Shown here piece after piece: positions 42,294 through 51,483 of a stretch of 64,000 bases of DNA. Under the pieces are notes generated by a model. That model saw nothing but the letters and a program-made list of their open reading frames with translations. It did not search any database and was not told the DNA's origin. The DNA is from Paraburkholderia sp. (GTDB lineage: Bacteria; Pseudomonadota; Gammaproteobacteria; Burkholderiales; Burkholderiaceae), in the NCBI RefSeq assembly GCF_004298475.1, contig NZ_SCRP01000034.1:124001-188000 (forward strand), given 5' to 3'. The position numbers and the translations under genes are program-made. Position 1 is the stretch's first letter; the number at the start of each line of letters is the position of its first letter.

Positions 42294-43700
42294 ATGAAGC
42301 GCACTCTCATCGCTGCGGCCGTGCTCGCAGTCTCCTCGGGCAGCGTCTTCGCCCACGGCGGGACGGATCCGTACATTTTCAACTCCACCGTCATCCATCA
42401 GGGCGTCGACCTGTGGGGCGGCGTCCTGATGTTCGGCTGCGTGGACGTGTCGAACACCACCGGCGCGGTCGTCAACAACACGCAGAGCGTCAACCTCGAC
42501 GCCGTCACGCTGACACCGAACCCGCCGACAGGCACGTACACGACGGGTCACCTCACCACCCTCGTCCACAACACGTCGCGGACGGTCGACGCGGGCGGCA
42601 CCGCGTCCGCTTCGGTCACGAAGACGAATTTCAGGGCATCGGGGGGTGCGCAAGGCTTCCAGGAATCGTCGGGATATTCCTACGCGAACCAGAAGGCGGG
42701 CGTGAGCGGCGGCGGCTACGAATATAGCCAGCAAAGCTCCGGTATCGGCGGCTACTTCTACGACGTGCACCAGAGCCAGGGCGCTCATGTATCGGGCGGC
42801 GGCCATGCCGGCGGCTCGTATGGCTACTACCGCTACGGCGACGAGAACTGGGGCGGCGGCGGAGGCTACGTGGCGGGCGGCTTCTCCGGCGGCTACCACG
42901 CGTCGAGCTACGCGAAGGGCTCGGGCATCGCCGGCTACTTCGAAGGCACGCAGGGTTCCGGTCAGCATGCCGCCTGGCACTTCTCGGCGAACGAGGGCTC
43001 GGGCTACCAGGCCTTCGGCGAGCAGTCCAGCCACTATTCGATATCCGGCTCCGTCGAGTCGCACTCGGTCACGGCCGACTGGAACCTGCAGGCGCATGAC
43101 AACACCACCGACGTCACGACGGTCGGCGCAGTCACGACGCACTACAACGGCATTCCGGCCGGCTCGCTCGACGCGAATATCGGCGGCACCGGCGCGCCCG
43201 GCGCAGGCGTTTCGGGCAATGTCGGCATCAACATCTCGGAAGGCGTCGACAACGCGCAGAGCAACGAAGCGTCGCTTGCCATGATCGATGCGGGCAATGT
43301 GTTCGGCAACGCACAGATCTTCAACAACCAGTCGTCCGCGGGCAACGCGAAGATCAAGAACTTCAACGTCAACGCGTCGGTCGGCAGCAACGCGCTCGCC
43401 GGAGCAAGCGGCAATATCGGCGTGAACATTGCCGCGGGCGTGGGCAACGTGCAGAACAACAGCCTCGCCGCATCGAGCAGCATCGAGAAGTCGGCCCCGA
43501 GCAGCGCAGCGATGGTCGCCACCGACCAGAGCAGCCAGTCCGCCGGCCTGAACTTCAACGGGAGCTTCGGCGGCACCGCCTCGATGGCGCCGAACGCGCT
43601 CGCGGGCGCAAGCGGCAATATCGGCGTGAACATCGCCGGTGGCGCGGGCAACGTGCAGCACAACGGCCTCGCCATTGCTGCGCTGACCGTATCGAAGTAA
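42294..43700 (+). CDS. Fap-repeat major amyloid subunit (FapC-like) with Gly/Tyr-rich domain
   Basis: A 468-residue exported protein with a clear signal peptide (residues 1-20, cleaved at VFA-HGG). The C-terminal half has three Fap repeats: GNVGINISEGVDNAQSN (308-324), GNIGVNIAAGVGNVQNN (373-389) and GNIGVNIAGGAGNVQHN (441-457); the last two are also nearly identical as DNA. In front of them, residues ~115-250 are very rich in Gly, Tyr, Ser, Gln and His (YEYSQQSSGIGGYFY; GGSYGYYRYGDENWGGGGGY), a composition not typical of Pseudomonas FapC. The only Cys is Cys49; the CxxC motif I associate with Pseudomonas FapC is absent. Predicted fibre protein on the cell surface. Confidence 0.75.
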   Translation: MKRTLIAAAVLAVSSGSVFAHGGTDPYIFNSTVIHQGVDLWGGVLMFGCVDVSNTTGAVVNNTQSVNLDAVTLTPNPPTGTYTTGHLTTLVHNTSRTVDAGGTASASVTKTNFRASGGAQGFQESSGYSYANQKAGVSGGGYEYSQQSSGIGGYFYDVHQSQGAHVSGGGHAGGSYGYYRYGDENWGGGGGYVAGGFSGGYHASSYAKGSGIAGYFEGTQGSGQHAAWHFSANEGSGYQAFGEQSSHYSISGSVESHSVTADWNLQAHDNTTDVTTVGAVTTHYNGIPAGSLDANIGGTGAPGAGVSGNVGINISEGVDNAQSNEASLAMIDAGNVFGNAQIFNNQSSAGNAKIKNFNVNASVGSNALAGASGNIGVNIAAGVGNVQNNSLAASSSIEKSAPSSAAMVATDQSSQSAGLNFNGSFGGTASMAPNALAGASGNIGVNIAGGAGNVQHNGLAIAALTVSK

Positions 43701-43761
43701 GCGCCAGGACCCGCGCCGGCTGCGACGTTGGCAGCCGGCGCGATTTCGGCAGGAGGCAACC

Positions 43762-44475
43762 ATGTCCGGGCTCGACCGGTTCCCGGCGCTGAAGGCTTGT
43801 GTCGCAGCGCTCGCAGCTTGCTCATTGTGTGCGCTCGCCCACGCACAGTCGAGCATCGACGCGACTAATCTCATCGGCGTGCCGGTCAAGTTGCCGATCC
43901 GCTCGATGAAGGACATCCGTTACAGCAGCATCGTCACCCAGCAGTTCGACTACAGCTGCGGCGCGGCTGCGCTCGGAACCCTCCTCAAGTACGGCTACGG
44001 CATCGACATTCCGGAAGTGGAGCTGATCCGCCGGATGATGACGTTTTCGAAACCGGAAGTGGTCCAGAAGAACGGCTTTTCGATGCTCGACATGAAGAAG
44101 TTCGTCGAAACGATCGGCCTGCGCGGACGTGGGTTCCGCGTCAACGCCGACGCGCTGTATCACCTGCAGATTCCCGTGCTCGTGCTCATGAACATCAACG
44201 GCTACGAACACTTCGTGATCGTGAAGCATGCCGAAGACGGGCGCGTCTTCCTCGCGGACCCGGCGCTCGGCAACCGCATCGTCGCCGAGGGCGACTTCGC
44301 GAAGACCTGGAACGGTCTCGTCTTCGCGGTGCTCGGCAAACCGTTCAAGGAGGATTCCCCCTTGCTGCAGAACAACGAGTCGCTTGCGCTGAAGCTGCGC
44401 GCCAATGCACTGGCGAACGGCACGGCGGCGACGCCCTTCGTCGATTACGGCCTTGAGCGGGCCGTCATGTTCTGA
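43762..44475 (+). CDS. C39 family peptidase (FapD-like)
   Basis: A 237-residue exported C39-type cysteine peptidase. A signal peptide (ACVAALAACSLCALAHAQ) is followed by the papain-like fold of bacteriocin-leader peptidases. The nucleophile is Cys66 in QQFDYSCGAAALGTLLKYGYG, the catalytic His is His150 in NGYEHFVIVKHA, and the Asp is Asp166 in LADPALGN. FapD in Pseudomonas is a C39 enzyme in the same place between the amyloid subunits and fapE. It should act in the periplasm, probably processing a fibre or pore component. Spacing to the neighbours is 61 and 15 bp, consistent with one transcript. Confidence 0.85.
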   Translation: MSGLDRFPALKACVAALAACSLCALAHAQSSIDATNLIGVPVKLPIRSMKDIRYSSIVTQQFDYSCGAAALGTLLKYGYGIDIPEVELIRRMMTFSKPEVVQKNGFSMLDMKKFVETIGLRGRGFRVNADALYHLQIPVLVLMNINGYEHFVIVKHAEDGRVFLADPALGNRIVAEGDFAKTWNGLVFAVLGKPFKEDSPLLQNNESLALKLRANALANGTAATPFVDYGLERAVMF

Positions 44476-44490
44476 TGTCTTGATCGAGCC

Positions 44491-45330
44491 ATGAAACGCA
44501 GCCTATCACCACGCGGCGTCACGGCAGCGCTCCTCGCGCTCGCCTGCGGTCATGCGAGCGCAGGCAGCATTGACGCCCCGACGCCACCTGCATTCCTGAG
44601 CCCCGGCAGCGTCGCGCAGCGCGGCATCCAGTGCGAGAGCGTCGGCGACGACGTGCTCGCCAGTCAGACCGGCAAGTTTGCCGGCAGCGACATGATTTCC
44701 GGGTTCGTCCTGAGCGTGCTGACCCAATGGCACTTGCCGAACGGCGCCACGGCCATTGCCCAGGGCGCGCTCACGGTCGCGCACGACTTCACCAACCAGC
44801 TCACCGCGCAAATCGAGACCGAGGCCAGAGTCACCGATACGCGCCGCGGCACCAACCTGCACAACAGCGGCGCCGACCCCGCCGCGGTCGCCACGGGCGG
44901 CCAGAACGTGGCGGTCAACGGCGTGTCGCAGATCACCCAGGTCGCGGGCAACAACAACGTCGGCACCAACAGCGCGATCGTCGCATACAGCAACAGCACG
45001 CCGCAGCCGGGCATTCCGGCGGCAGGCGTCCCGGCCGCGAGCAACCAGACCGCCGCGTTTGCCGCGAACACGAACGGCAGCATCCAGGCGGGCATCACGT
45101 TCGCCAACAACAGCATCAACGTGACGGTGCAGACACCGGCCGGCATCGCCACGCAAAACATCGTGCCTGGCAACGCGCAACAGGCAAGCGCAGTCGCCCA
45201 GTTGCTCCAGATCGCAGGCAACAGCCAGCAGGTCGCCAATCAGTTGTCGCTCGCGCTGCAGACGCAGCAGATGGGCGGCGCCACGATCCGGCAGACCGGC
45301 GTGCTGCAGGCGTTGCGCAATCTGCACTGA
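44491..45330 (+). CDS. Secreted fibre-associated protein (FapE-like)
   Basis: A 279-residue exported protein with a signal peptide. The mature chain begins SIDAPTPPAFLSPGSVAQRGIQCESVGDDVLASQTGKFAGSDMISGFVLSVLTQW. That region and the Asn-rich repeats AGNNNVGTNSAIVAYSN (~152-168) and IAGNSQQVANQLSLALQTQQM resemble FapE, a minor extracellular component in Pseudomonas. The order after the C39 peptidase and before the pore protein also fits fapE. Similarity was judged by eye, so it remains a probable rather than proven orthologue. The ATG lies 15 bp after the peptidase gene's stop. Confidence 0.7.
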   Translation: MKRSLSPRGVTAALLALACGHASAGSIDAPTPPAFLSPGSVAQRGIQCESVGDDVLASQTGKFAGSDMISGFVLSVLTQWHLPNGATAIAQGALTVAHDFTNQLTAQIETEARVTDTRRGTNLHNSGADPAAVATGGQNVAVNGVSQITQVAGNNNVGTNSAIVAYSNSTPQPGIPAAGVPAASNQTAAFAANTNGSIQAGITFANNSINVTVQTPAGIATQNIVPGNAQQASAVAQLLQIAGNSQQVANQLSLALQTQQMGGATIRQTGVLQALRNLH

Positions 45331-45469
45331 CCAGGAGAGAGCAACGCGGGCGCGCGCCCTGCCGCATTCGGCACAGCAGCACAGCAGGGACGAGGCACAT
45401 CGCGACACGCGGGAGCGGATTGCACGACGACCGGTCGGCCACCCGCCTCGAAACCCGGGGGAAACAAGA

Positions 45470-46954
45470 ATGAACTCGATGACCAGAGCGGGACCGCCGC
45501 GCCCGAAGCGCGCGGCCATACCCGTAGCCGCCGCGCTGTTCGTGCTCGCACATTCGGCCGGTGCCCAGGAGCTTCAGAATCAGTCGATCGAGGAGCGCGT
45601 CAACATGCTCATGCGAGTGGTCGACGAGCAGCAAAAGCAGATCCAGTCGCTCGAACGCCAGGTCACGAATCTGGAGATGGCGCAGCGCGGACGCGGCGTG
45701 CCGGGCGCCGCCGCTGCCGCCGCCGCTTCTGCCGCTTCCGATACGGCGGTCGCCGAACAGCCCGGCGACGATGGTCTGCCGATGCCGCTGCCGCCGCTCG
45801 CCCAGGCGCTGCCGGGCGCAACGGCGCCAGGCTCGCTCACGGGCACCGCGACCGGCGTGCCGGTCAATCCGCCTTCGCCCGACTCCGGGCCGGGCGGCGG
45901 CGCAACCGGCAGTTCGGCATCGAGCGGCCCGCAACAGGGCGCGCCCGTCGGCGTGAATCCCACGATTGGAGAAACGCAGAAAGAAGCGCAGCCGCAGCGC
46001 ACCCAGGCCGAGCAGGCTGTCGTCGAGCGCGAGCACGCGCCGCTCTTCGACCGCCGGCTCACGCTCGACTGGGGCATCAGCGACACGTATTACGACCGCC
46101 GCCAGCTGCAGCTTTCGGGCTTCCTCGCGCTGGACGCGATTTTCCTCGGCAACATCAATCTGGGCGAAACGAAGTCGCACCAGCTTCAGGCCGATCTCGA
46201 CACGCGCTATGGCCTGACCGACCGCATCAGCGTCGACGTCGACGTGCCGTATGTCTACCGCCACAGCAGCTTCATCATCGGCGGCGCGGGCGGCGCGGCG
46301 GGCACGCTCTCCGATGCCTCGGTCAACTCGTCCGACATCGGCGACGTGACGTTCGGGATCTACTACCAGTTCCTGAAGGAAACCAACAACCTGCCCGACG
46401 TGGTCGGCAGCCTGCGCGTCAAAACGCCGACCGGCAGTTCGCCGTTCGGCATCAAGCTCGTGCAGATCAGCGCCGACAACACCAACCTCGTCGCGCCGAC
46501 CAGGCTGCCCACGGGCACCGGCTTCTGGAACATCACGGCGGGCCTGTCCGTGCTGAAGACCTACGACCCGGTCGTGCTGTTCGGCAGCTTCTCGTACACG
46601 TACAACATTGCGCGCTCGTTCGCCGATATTTCGTCGGTGGCCGGACAAGTCGAGCCAGCCGAAGTGAAGCTCGGCGATATCTACCAGTTCGGCGGCGGCG
46701 TCGCGCTCGCGTTCTCCGACAAGGATTCGGCCAGCATCGCCTACACGATGGCGATCTCGCCGCAGTCGCAGACCCGGGCGCCGGGCGGCGCCTGGGCCAG
46801 CGTGCCGGGCAGCCAGACCACCGCGTCGGTGCTCAACTTCGGCTTGAATCACGTGGTCAACAAACACCTGACGATCAACGGCGCGGTTGCCGTGGGCCTC
46901 ACGCCCGACGCGCCGAACTTCGTCGTCGGCGTGCGGTTTCCCTATACCTTCTGA
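45470..46954 (+). CDS. Outer-membrane amyloid-export pore (FapF-like)
   Basis: A 494-residue outer-membrane protein. After the signal peptide, residues ~33-72 (IEERVNMLMRVVDEQQKQIQ...) form a coiled coil, followed by an Ala/Pro/Gly-rich linker (75-175) and a beta-barrel (~188-494) rich in alternating hydrophobic residues. It ends in FPYTF, the aromatic C-terminal signal for insertion by the BAM machinery. A coiled-coil trimerisation segment in front of a barrel is the hallmark of FapF, through which fibre subunits exit. A 139-bp gap precedes it, without an obvious promoter. Confidence 0.8.
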   Translation: MNSMTRAGPPRPKRAAIPVAAALFVLAHSAGAQELQNQSIEERVNMLMRVVDEQQKQIQSLERQVTNLEMAQRGRGVPGAAAAAAASAASDTAVAEQPGDDGLPMPLPPLAQALPGATAPGSLTGTATGVPVNPPSPDSGPGGGATGSSASSGPQQGAPVGVNPTIGETQKEAQPQRTQAEQAVVEREHAPLFDRRLTLDWGISDTYYDRRQLQLSGFLALDAIFLGNINLGETKSHQLQADLDTRYGLTDRISVDVDVPYVYRHSSFIIGGAGGAAGTLSDASVNSSDIGDVTFGIYYQFLKETNNLPDVVGSLRVKTPTGSSPFGIKLVQISADNTNLVAPTRLPTGTGFWNITAGLSVLKTYDPVVLFGSFSYTYNIARSFADISSVAGQVEPAEVKLGDIYQFGGGVALAFSDKDSASIAYTMAISPQSQTRAPGGAWASVPGSQTTASVLNFGLNHVVNKHLTINGAVAVGLTPDAPNFVVGVRFPYTF

Positions 46955-46971
46955 CGAACACGAGGACGATT

Positions 46972-48519
46972 GTGCGTGAATCCTCTCCCATCAACGCCAC
47001 CGTGACGCCACTCGCAGGCGCAGGCCAGCGGCCTGCTCTCGCGAGGCCGCCCGATGTGCCCGGCGCTGCGCACGAGACCGGCGAGCCCGCTTCGAATCCC
47101 GCTTCGAATCCCGCTACGAAGCCGGCGACAAAGCCTGCTGCAAAGCCCGTGGCGGATCCCGTGCGCACGCTGGTCTATCTCGCCCGCACGCCCGACGCGG
47201 CGCGCTCGGCCTACCTGACAAGCCGCGGCTGGGAGCTGGCGGCGGCGCGCACCGCGCACGAGGCGTCGCGGCTCGTGAAGCCCGAGTCCGCGTACGCGGG
47301 TCTCATCGATCTGACCGGCTTCGCGCTGCGCGACTGCGCGGGGCTCGAAGCGGTGCTGCGGCTCCAGCAAGTCGGCTGGATCGCGCTCACCGATGCGGCG
47401 CACCTCATCGATCCCGAAGTGCGCCGGCTGATCCGCCACTTCTGCTTCGACTTCGTGCATCTGCCGGTGACGGACGCGACGCTCGACTACCTCGTGACGC
47501 ACGCGTACGGCATGGTGTCGCTCTGCGACCTCGACGCGCCCGCCACCACGGTCCAGGACGAAGACGAAATGGTGGGCACCTGCGAAGCGATGCAGCAGCT
47601 CTTTCGCACGATCCGCAAGGTCGCGGGCACCGACGCGACCGTGTTCATCTCGGGCGAATCGGGCACCGGCAAGGAACTCACGGCGCTCGCGATTCACGAG
47701 CGCTCGTCGCGCCGCAAGGCGCAGTTCATGCCGATCAACTGCGGCGCGATTCCGCACCATCTTCTGCAATCCGAACTGTTCGGCTACGAGCGCGGCGCGT
47801 TCACGGGCGCGAACCAGCGCAAGATCGGGCGCGTGGAAGCGGCCAACGGCGGCACGCTTTTTCTCGATGAAATCGGCGACCTGCCGATGGAAAGCCAGGC
47901 GAGCCTGCTGCGCTTTCTCCAGGAAGGCAAGATCGAGCGCCTCGGCGGCCACGAGCAGATTCCGGTGGACGTGCGCATCATCTCGGCGACGCACGTCGAT
48001 CTCGAAACGGCGATGCACACCGGCGGCTTCCGCGCCGACCTCTTTCATCGCCTGTGCGTGCTGCGCGTGGACGAGCCGCCGCTGCGCGCGCGCGGCAAGG
48101 ACATCGAGATCCTCGCGCATCACATCCTGCACAAGTTCAAGATGGACAGCGCGCGCAAGATCCGCGGCTTTGCGCCCGACGCGATCGAGGCGATGTACAA
48201 CTACAACTGGCCGGGCAACGTGCGCGAGCTGATCAACCGCGTGCGGCGCGCGATCGTGATGGCCGAGAGCAAGCTGATCACCGCTGACGATCTCGACCTC
48301 GCCAACTTCACCGCGCAGCAGACCGTGACGCTTGCGCAGGCGCGCGAATCGGCGGAGAAGCGGGCGATCGAGGCCGCGCTCCTGCGTCATCGCCACCGTC
48401 TTGCGGAAGCGGCCGCGGACCTCGGCATCTCGCGCGTGACGCTGTACCGGCTGATGGGCGCGCATGGCCTGCGCGACGAAAAAACGATCTTTGGCGGCGA
48501 GGCCGAAAACGAGCCATAG
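46972..48519 (+). CDS. Sigma-54-dependent activator, VpsR-like (paralogue 2)
   Basis: A 515-residue enhancer-binding protein starting at a GTG with GAGGA upstream. It differs from the activator at 38618-40009 mainly by a 60-residue N-terminal Pro/Ala/Thr/Lys extension (encoded by a 12-bp repeat). The receiver-like domain (~64-190) lacks an obvious acidic phosphorylation pocket. The AAA+ domain has GESGTGKE (228-235) and GAFTGA (275-280), and a Fis helix-turn-helix lies near the C-terminus ([19 protein letters not shown]). The stretch [20 protein letters not shown] is identical in both paralogues. It starts 17 bp after the pore gene and may be in the same transcript. Confidence 0.92.
   Translation: MRESSPINATVTPLAGAGQRPALARPPDVPGAAHETGEPASNPASNPATKPATKPAAKPVADPVRTLVYLARTPDAARSAYLTSRGWELAAARTAHEASRLVKPESAYAGLIDLTGFALRDCAGLEAVLRLQQVGWIALTDAAHLIDPEVRRLIRHFCFDFVHLPVTDATLDYLVTHAYGMVSLCDLDAPATTVQDEDEMVGTCEAMQQLFRTIRKVAGTDATVFISGESGTGKELTALAIHERSSRRKAQFMPINCGAIPHHLLQSELFGYERGAFTGANQRKIGRVEAANGGTLFLDEIGDLPMESQASLLRFLQEGKIERLGGHEQIPVDVRIISATHVDLETAMHTGGFRADLFHRLCVLRVDEPPLRARGKDIEILAHHILHKFKMDSARKIRGFAPDAIEAMYNYNWPGNVRELINRVRRAIVMAESKLITADDLDLANFTAQQTVTLAQARESAEKRAIEAALLRHRHRLAEAAADLGISRVTLYRLMGAHGLRDEKTIFGGEAENEP
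47086..47145 (+). repeat. 12-bp coding repeat at the N-terminus of activator 2
   Basis: Five units beginning CCCGCTTCGAAT encode Asn/Lys-Pro-Ala-Ser/Thr tetrapeptides in an N-terminal extension absent from activator 1. Being in frame, it can vary in length without disrupting the protein. Confidence 0.85.
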
Positions 48520-48600
48520 GGTCCGAGGCAAGCGCCCACGAGAAGCAAGGCGGCGCTCGGGTAAAATCGGGGCGATGTTCCCAACCCTCTGCTCCATTCG

Positions 48601-49098
48601 ATGACAACCCTCACGGTAATCGTCGCGCGCGCCCGCAACGGCGTGATCGGCCGCGACAACGAACTGCCCTGGCGGCTGCCCGAAGACCTCGCCTTCTTCA
48701 AACGGACCACGATGGGCGCGCCCATCGTCATGGGCCGCAAGACGCACGAATCGATCGGCCGCGCGCTGCCCGGACGGCGCAACATCGTCGTCACGCGCGA
48801 CGGCTCGAAGCGCTTTCCCGGCTGCGACACGGTCACGAGCCTCGAAGCGGCGCTCGCGCTCGCGGCGCAGGACGAGGCGCCCGAGGCCTTTCTGATCGGC
48901 GGCGCGCAGCTTTACGCAGACGGGCTCGCGCTGGCCCACAAGCTCGTGGTCACCGAAATCGCCGCCGATTTCAAGGGCGATGCGAGTTTCCCGGCACCTG
49001 ATCCCGCGCTGTGGCGCGAAACGTCGCGCGAGACGCTGCACGCCAATCCGCCCAACGACTTCGACTTCGCGTTCGTGACTTACGAGCGCCGCGACTGA
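48601..49098 (+). CDS. folA: Dihydrofolate reductase
   Basis: A 165-residue DHFR that regenerates tetrahydrofolate, the step that follows thymidylate synthase. Conserved features are [34 protein letters not shown] (active-site Asp in LPEDL), [23 protein letters not shown] and [31 protein letters not shown] about 40 bp upstream may be its -10. The start ATG at 48601 matches the family N-terminus. The gene is 81 bp after the second sigma-54 activator and is followed by a terminator. Confidence 0.97.
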   Translation: MTTLTVIVARARNGVIGRDNELPWRLPEDLAFFKRTTMGAPIVMGRKTHESIGRALPGRRNIVVTRDGSKRFPGCDTVTSLEAALALAAQDEAPEAFLIGGAQLYADGLALAHKLVVTEIAADFKGDASFPAPDPALWRETSRETLHANPPNDFDFAFVTYERRD

Positions 49099-49133
49099 AG
49101 CACGCCTCGTAAGCACACGCGACGCAAAAACAA

Positions 49134-49163
49134 AAACGGCACGCTAATGAAAGCGTGCCGTTT
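49134..49163. terminator. Bidirectional terminator folA/pmbA
   Basis: A 12-bp stem (AAACGGCACGCT 49134-49145 with AGCGTGCCGTTT 49152-49163) and a 6-nt loop between convergent genes, with A- and T-rich flanks. Confidence 0.85.
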
Positions 49164-49169
49164 GCGTTG

Positions 49170-49200
49170 ATTCAGGCCAAATTCAGGCCAAATTCAGGCC
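49170..49200. repeat. 11-bp tandem repeat before the pmbA stop (2.8 copies)
   Basis: Two complete ATTCAGGCCAA units plus ATTCAGGCC lie between the folA/pmbA terminator and the end of pmbA. Confidence 0.8.
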
Positions 49201-49210
49201 GATAGCCGCG

Positions 49211-50581
49211 TTACTGCCCCGCGACCGTCATCCGCTCGATCAGCACCGAACCGGTCTGCCGGGTGCCGCGCGCGAGCGTATCCGCGCCCACGGCGACGAT
49301 ATGGTGGAACATCTCCTGCAGCGTCGAGGCCACAGTGATCTCTTCGACGGGATACTGGATCTTGCCGTTCTCGACCCAGAAGCCCGACGCGCCGCGCGAA
49401 TAGTCGCCCGTCACGAAGTTCACGCCCTGCCCCATGAGTTCCGTGAGCAGCAGACCGGTGCCGAGCTTCCTGAGCATTGCTTCGAAGTCGTCGCCGGGCT
49501 CGGTGAGCGAGCTCTTCAACTGCAGGTTGTGCGAGCCGCCCGCGTTGCCGGTGGTCTGCATGCCGAGCTTGCGCGCCGAATACGACGACAGGAAATAGCC
49601 CTGCACGATGCCGTCCTTCACGACTTCGCGGCGATGCGTGCGCACGCCCTCTTCGTCGAACGGTGCGCTGCCCGCTGCGCGCGCCACGTGCGGATCCTCG
49701 ACGATCTGGATATGCGGCGCGAACACCTGCGTGCCGAGGCTGTCGACGAGGAACGACGTCTTGCGATAGAGCGCGCCGCCGCTCGTCGCCTGCACGAATG
49801 CGCCGAGCAGCCCGGCCGCGAGCGGCGCCTCGAACAGCACCGGCACCTTGCGCGTATCGAGGCCGCGCGCGTTCAGGCGCGACAGCGCGCGCTCGGCGGC
49901 GTAGCGGCCGACCGCTTCAGGCGAAGCCAGTTCGCTTGCGCTGCGCCGCGACGTGTACCAGTCGTCGCGCTGCATCTGGCGGCCTTCGCCCGCGATCGGC
50001 GCGCACGACACGTAGTGGCGCGAATAGGGGTAGCCGTGCAGGAAGCCGCCCGTCGTGCCGAGCACGAACTGCGAGTGCTGCGCGGAAACGCTCGCGCCTT
50101 CCGAGTTCTTCACGCGAGGATCCGTGGCGAACGCGGCGTCTTCGGCGCGGCGTGCGATCTCGACGGCTTCCTCCGCCGAAAGATTCCACGGGTGATAGAG
50201 ATCGAGATCGCGCGGCGAGGTTTCGAGCAGATCGCGCTCGGCGAGACCCGCGCAGTCGTCGTCGGCGGTGAAGCGCGCGATGTTGTACGCGGCGGCGACC
50301 GTGTCCTTGAGCGCCTGCGGCGAGAAGTCCGAGGTGCTCGCATTGCCGCGCTTGTTGCCGATATAGACGGTCACGCCGACCATCTTGTCGCGGTTGTGCT
50401 CGATGGTCTCGACTTCACCGCGCCGCACGGAGACGGACAGCCCGTCGCCTTCGGAGATTTCCGTCGCCGCGTCGCTCGCACCGAGCGCCTTCGCGTGACG
50501 AAGGATGTCCGACGCGATCTCCTTCAGTTCGTCCTGGGTGTGCGGGAAAAAGCGCTGCCGGGCTTCGATGTCTGCTGCCAT
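49211..50581 (-). CDS. pmbA: Metalloprotease PmbA/TldE
   Basis: A 456-residue PmbA (TldE), which with TldD forms a heterodimeric Zn protease acting on peptides and unfolded proteins, for example in maturation of modified peptides and in control of gyrase toxins. The family pattern is clear: YHPWNLSAEEAVEIARRAE, LGTTGGFLHGYPYSRHYVS, PFDEEGVRTHRREVVKDGIVQGYFLSSYSARKLGM and RGASGFWVENGKIQYPVEEITVA. PmbA lacks the HExxxH zinc site carried by TldD. The start is the ATG at 50581. It is convergent with folA and divergent from yjgA. Confidence 0.95.
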   Translation of the reverse strand: MAADIEARQRFFPHTQDELKEIASDILRHAKALGASDAATEISEGDGLSVSVRRGEVETIEHNRDKMVGVTVYIGNKRGNASTSDFSPQALKDTVAAAYNIARFTADDDCAGLAERDLLETSPRDLDLYHPWNLSAEEAVEIARRAEDAAFATDPRVKNSEGASVSAQHSQFVLGTTGGFLHGYPYSRHYVSCAPIAGEGRQMQRDDWYTSRRSASELASPEAVGRYAAERALSRLNARGLDTRKVPVLFEAPLAAGLLGAFVQATSGGALYRKTSFLVDSLGTQVFAPHIQIVEDPHVARAAGSAPFDEEGVRTHRREVVKDGIVQGYFLSSYSARKLGMQTTGNAGGSHNLQLKSSLTEPGDDFEAMLRKLGTGLLLTELMGQGVNFVTGDYSRGASGFWVENGKIQYPVEEITVASTLQEMFHHIVAVGADTLARGTRQTGSVLIERMTVAGQ

Positions 50582-50891
50582 TGTCGTTACTGTCCGGTTC
50601 TGGGCCCATGAATGACCGGGGCCCGCTGGTGTGGTGTGTCGGATGATTCGGCGCCCTTGGCGCATCCCGGGATCATAGCAAGGTATCCGGTTCTCCACCG
50701 CAGTCGGGCAGCGGCGAAAACGCGCCGCGGCTTCGGGGCGCGGCGCGTTGCGCGATCGTTCCGGGCTGCGCGCGGCAGTATCGAGCGGCATCGGGCGGCA
50801 TCGGGCGGCGAAATCGAGCGGCGAAATCGGGCGGTCGCGTGCGGGGCTTGCGCGCGCGGCCGGGCCGTCCCGGCACGCTACAATACCGCCC
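50582..50891. repeat. pmbA-yjgA divergent region with ~10-13 bp tandem repeats
   Basis: 310 bp without a gene. From 50778 to 50834 there are five imperfect units, first GTATCGAGCG and GCATCGGGCG (10 bp), then GCGAAATCGGGCG (13 bp). The remainder shows nothing specific; promoters for the divergent genes must lie here but no clear -10/-35 pair is visible. Confidence 0.6.
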
Positions 50892-51483
50892 ATGAAACGC
50901 AAAACCCGCATTCAACCGATGAACGACGCCGCCGCCGAGGTCGACGACAACGGCTACGACCGCCCGAGCAAGTCGCAGATCAAGCGCGAGATGGAAGCGC
51001 TCCAGGAACTGGGCGCGGCGCTCGTCGAGCTGCCGAAAGACGCCCTCAAGCGCATGCCGATGACCGAAGATCTCGCGGACGCCGTCCACGAGGCGCGCCG
51101 CATTACCGATCACGAAGGCAAGCGCCGCCAGCTCCAGTACGTGGGCCGCATGATGCGCGGCCTGACCGAAGCCGAAACGGCTGCGCTGCGCACCGCGCTC
51201 GACGAGCACCGCGGCGTGAACAAGGCCGCCACGGCGCGCCTGCACTGGATCGAGCGCACGCGCGAGAAACTGCTCGCCGACGACGCCGCGCTCACCGACT
51301 TCATCCGCCAGCATCCCGTCGCCGATCCGCAGGAGGGCCGCACGCTGATCCGCAACGTGCGCCGCGAGCAGCAGCAAGGCCGCCCGCCGAAGTACTTCCG
51401 CGAACTGTTCCAGTGGATCAAGACGGCGAGCGGCGCGGCGGAAGGCGACGAGGAAGACCACGACGCACAAGAGGAAGCCGGCG

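Noticed and set aside
42216..43916. A 566-codon minus-strand frame opposite the fap-like subunit genes
   Set aside because: The sense genes carry signal peptides, Fap repeats and ribosome sites; the antisense product has none of these and no domain.
38618..48519. The fibre locus as a recent mobile-element insertion
   Set aside because: No integrase, transposase, direct repeat or tRNA end was found, and codon use matches the neighbours. Any transfer would have to be old; only the intergenic region 40010-40554 is AT-rich.
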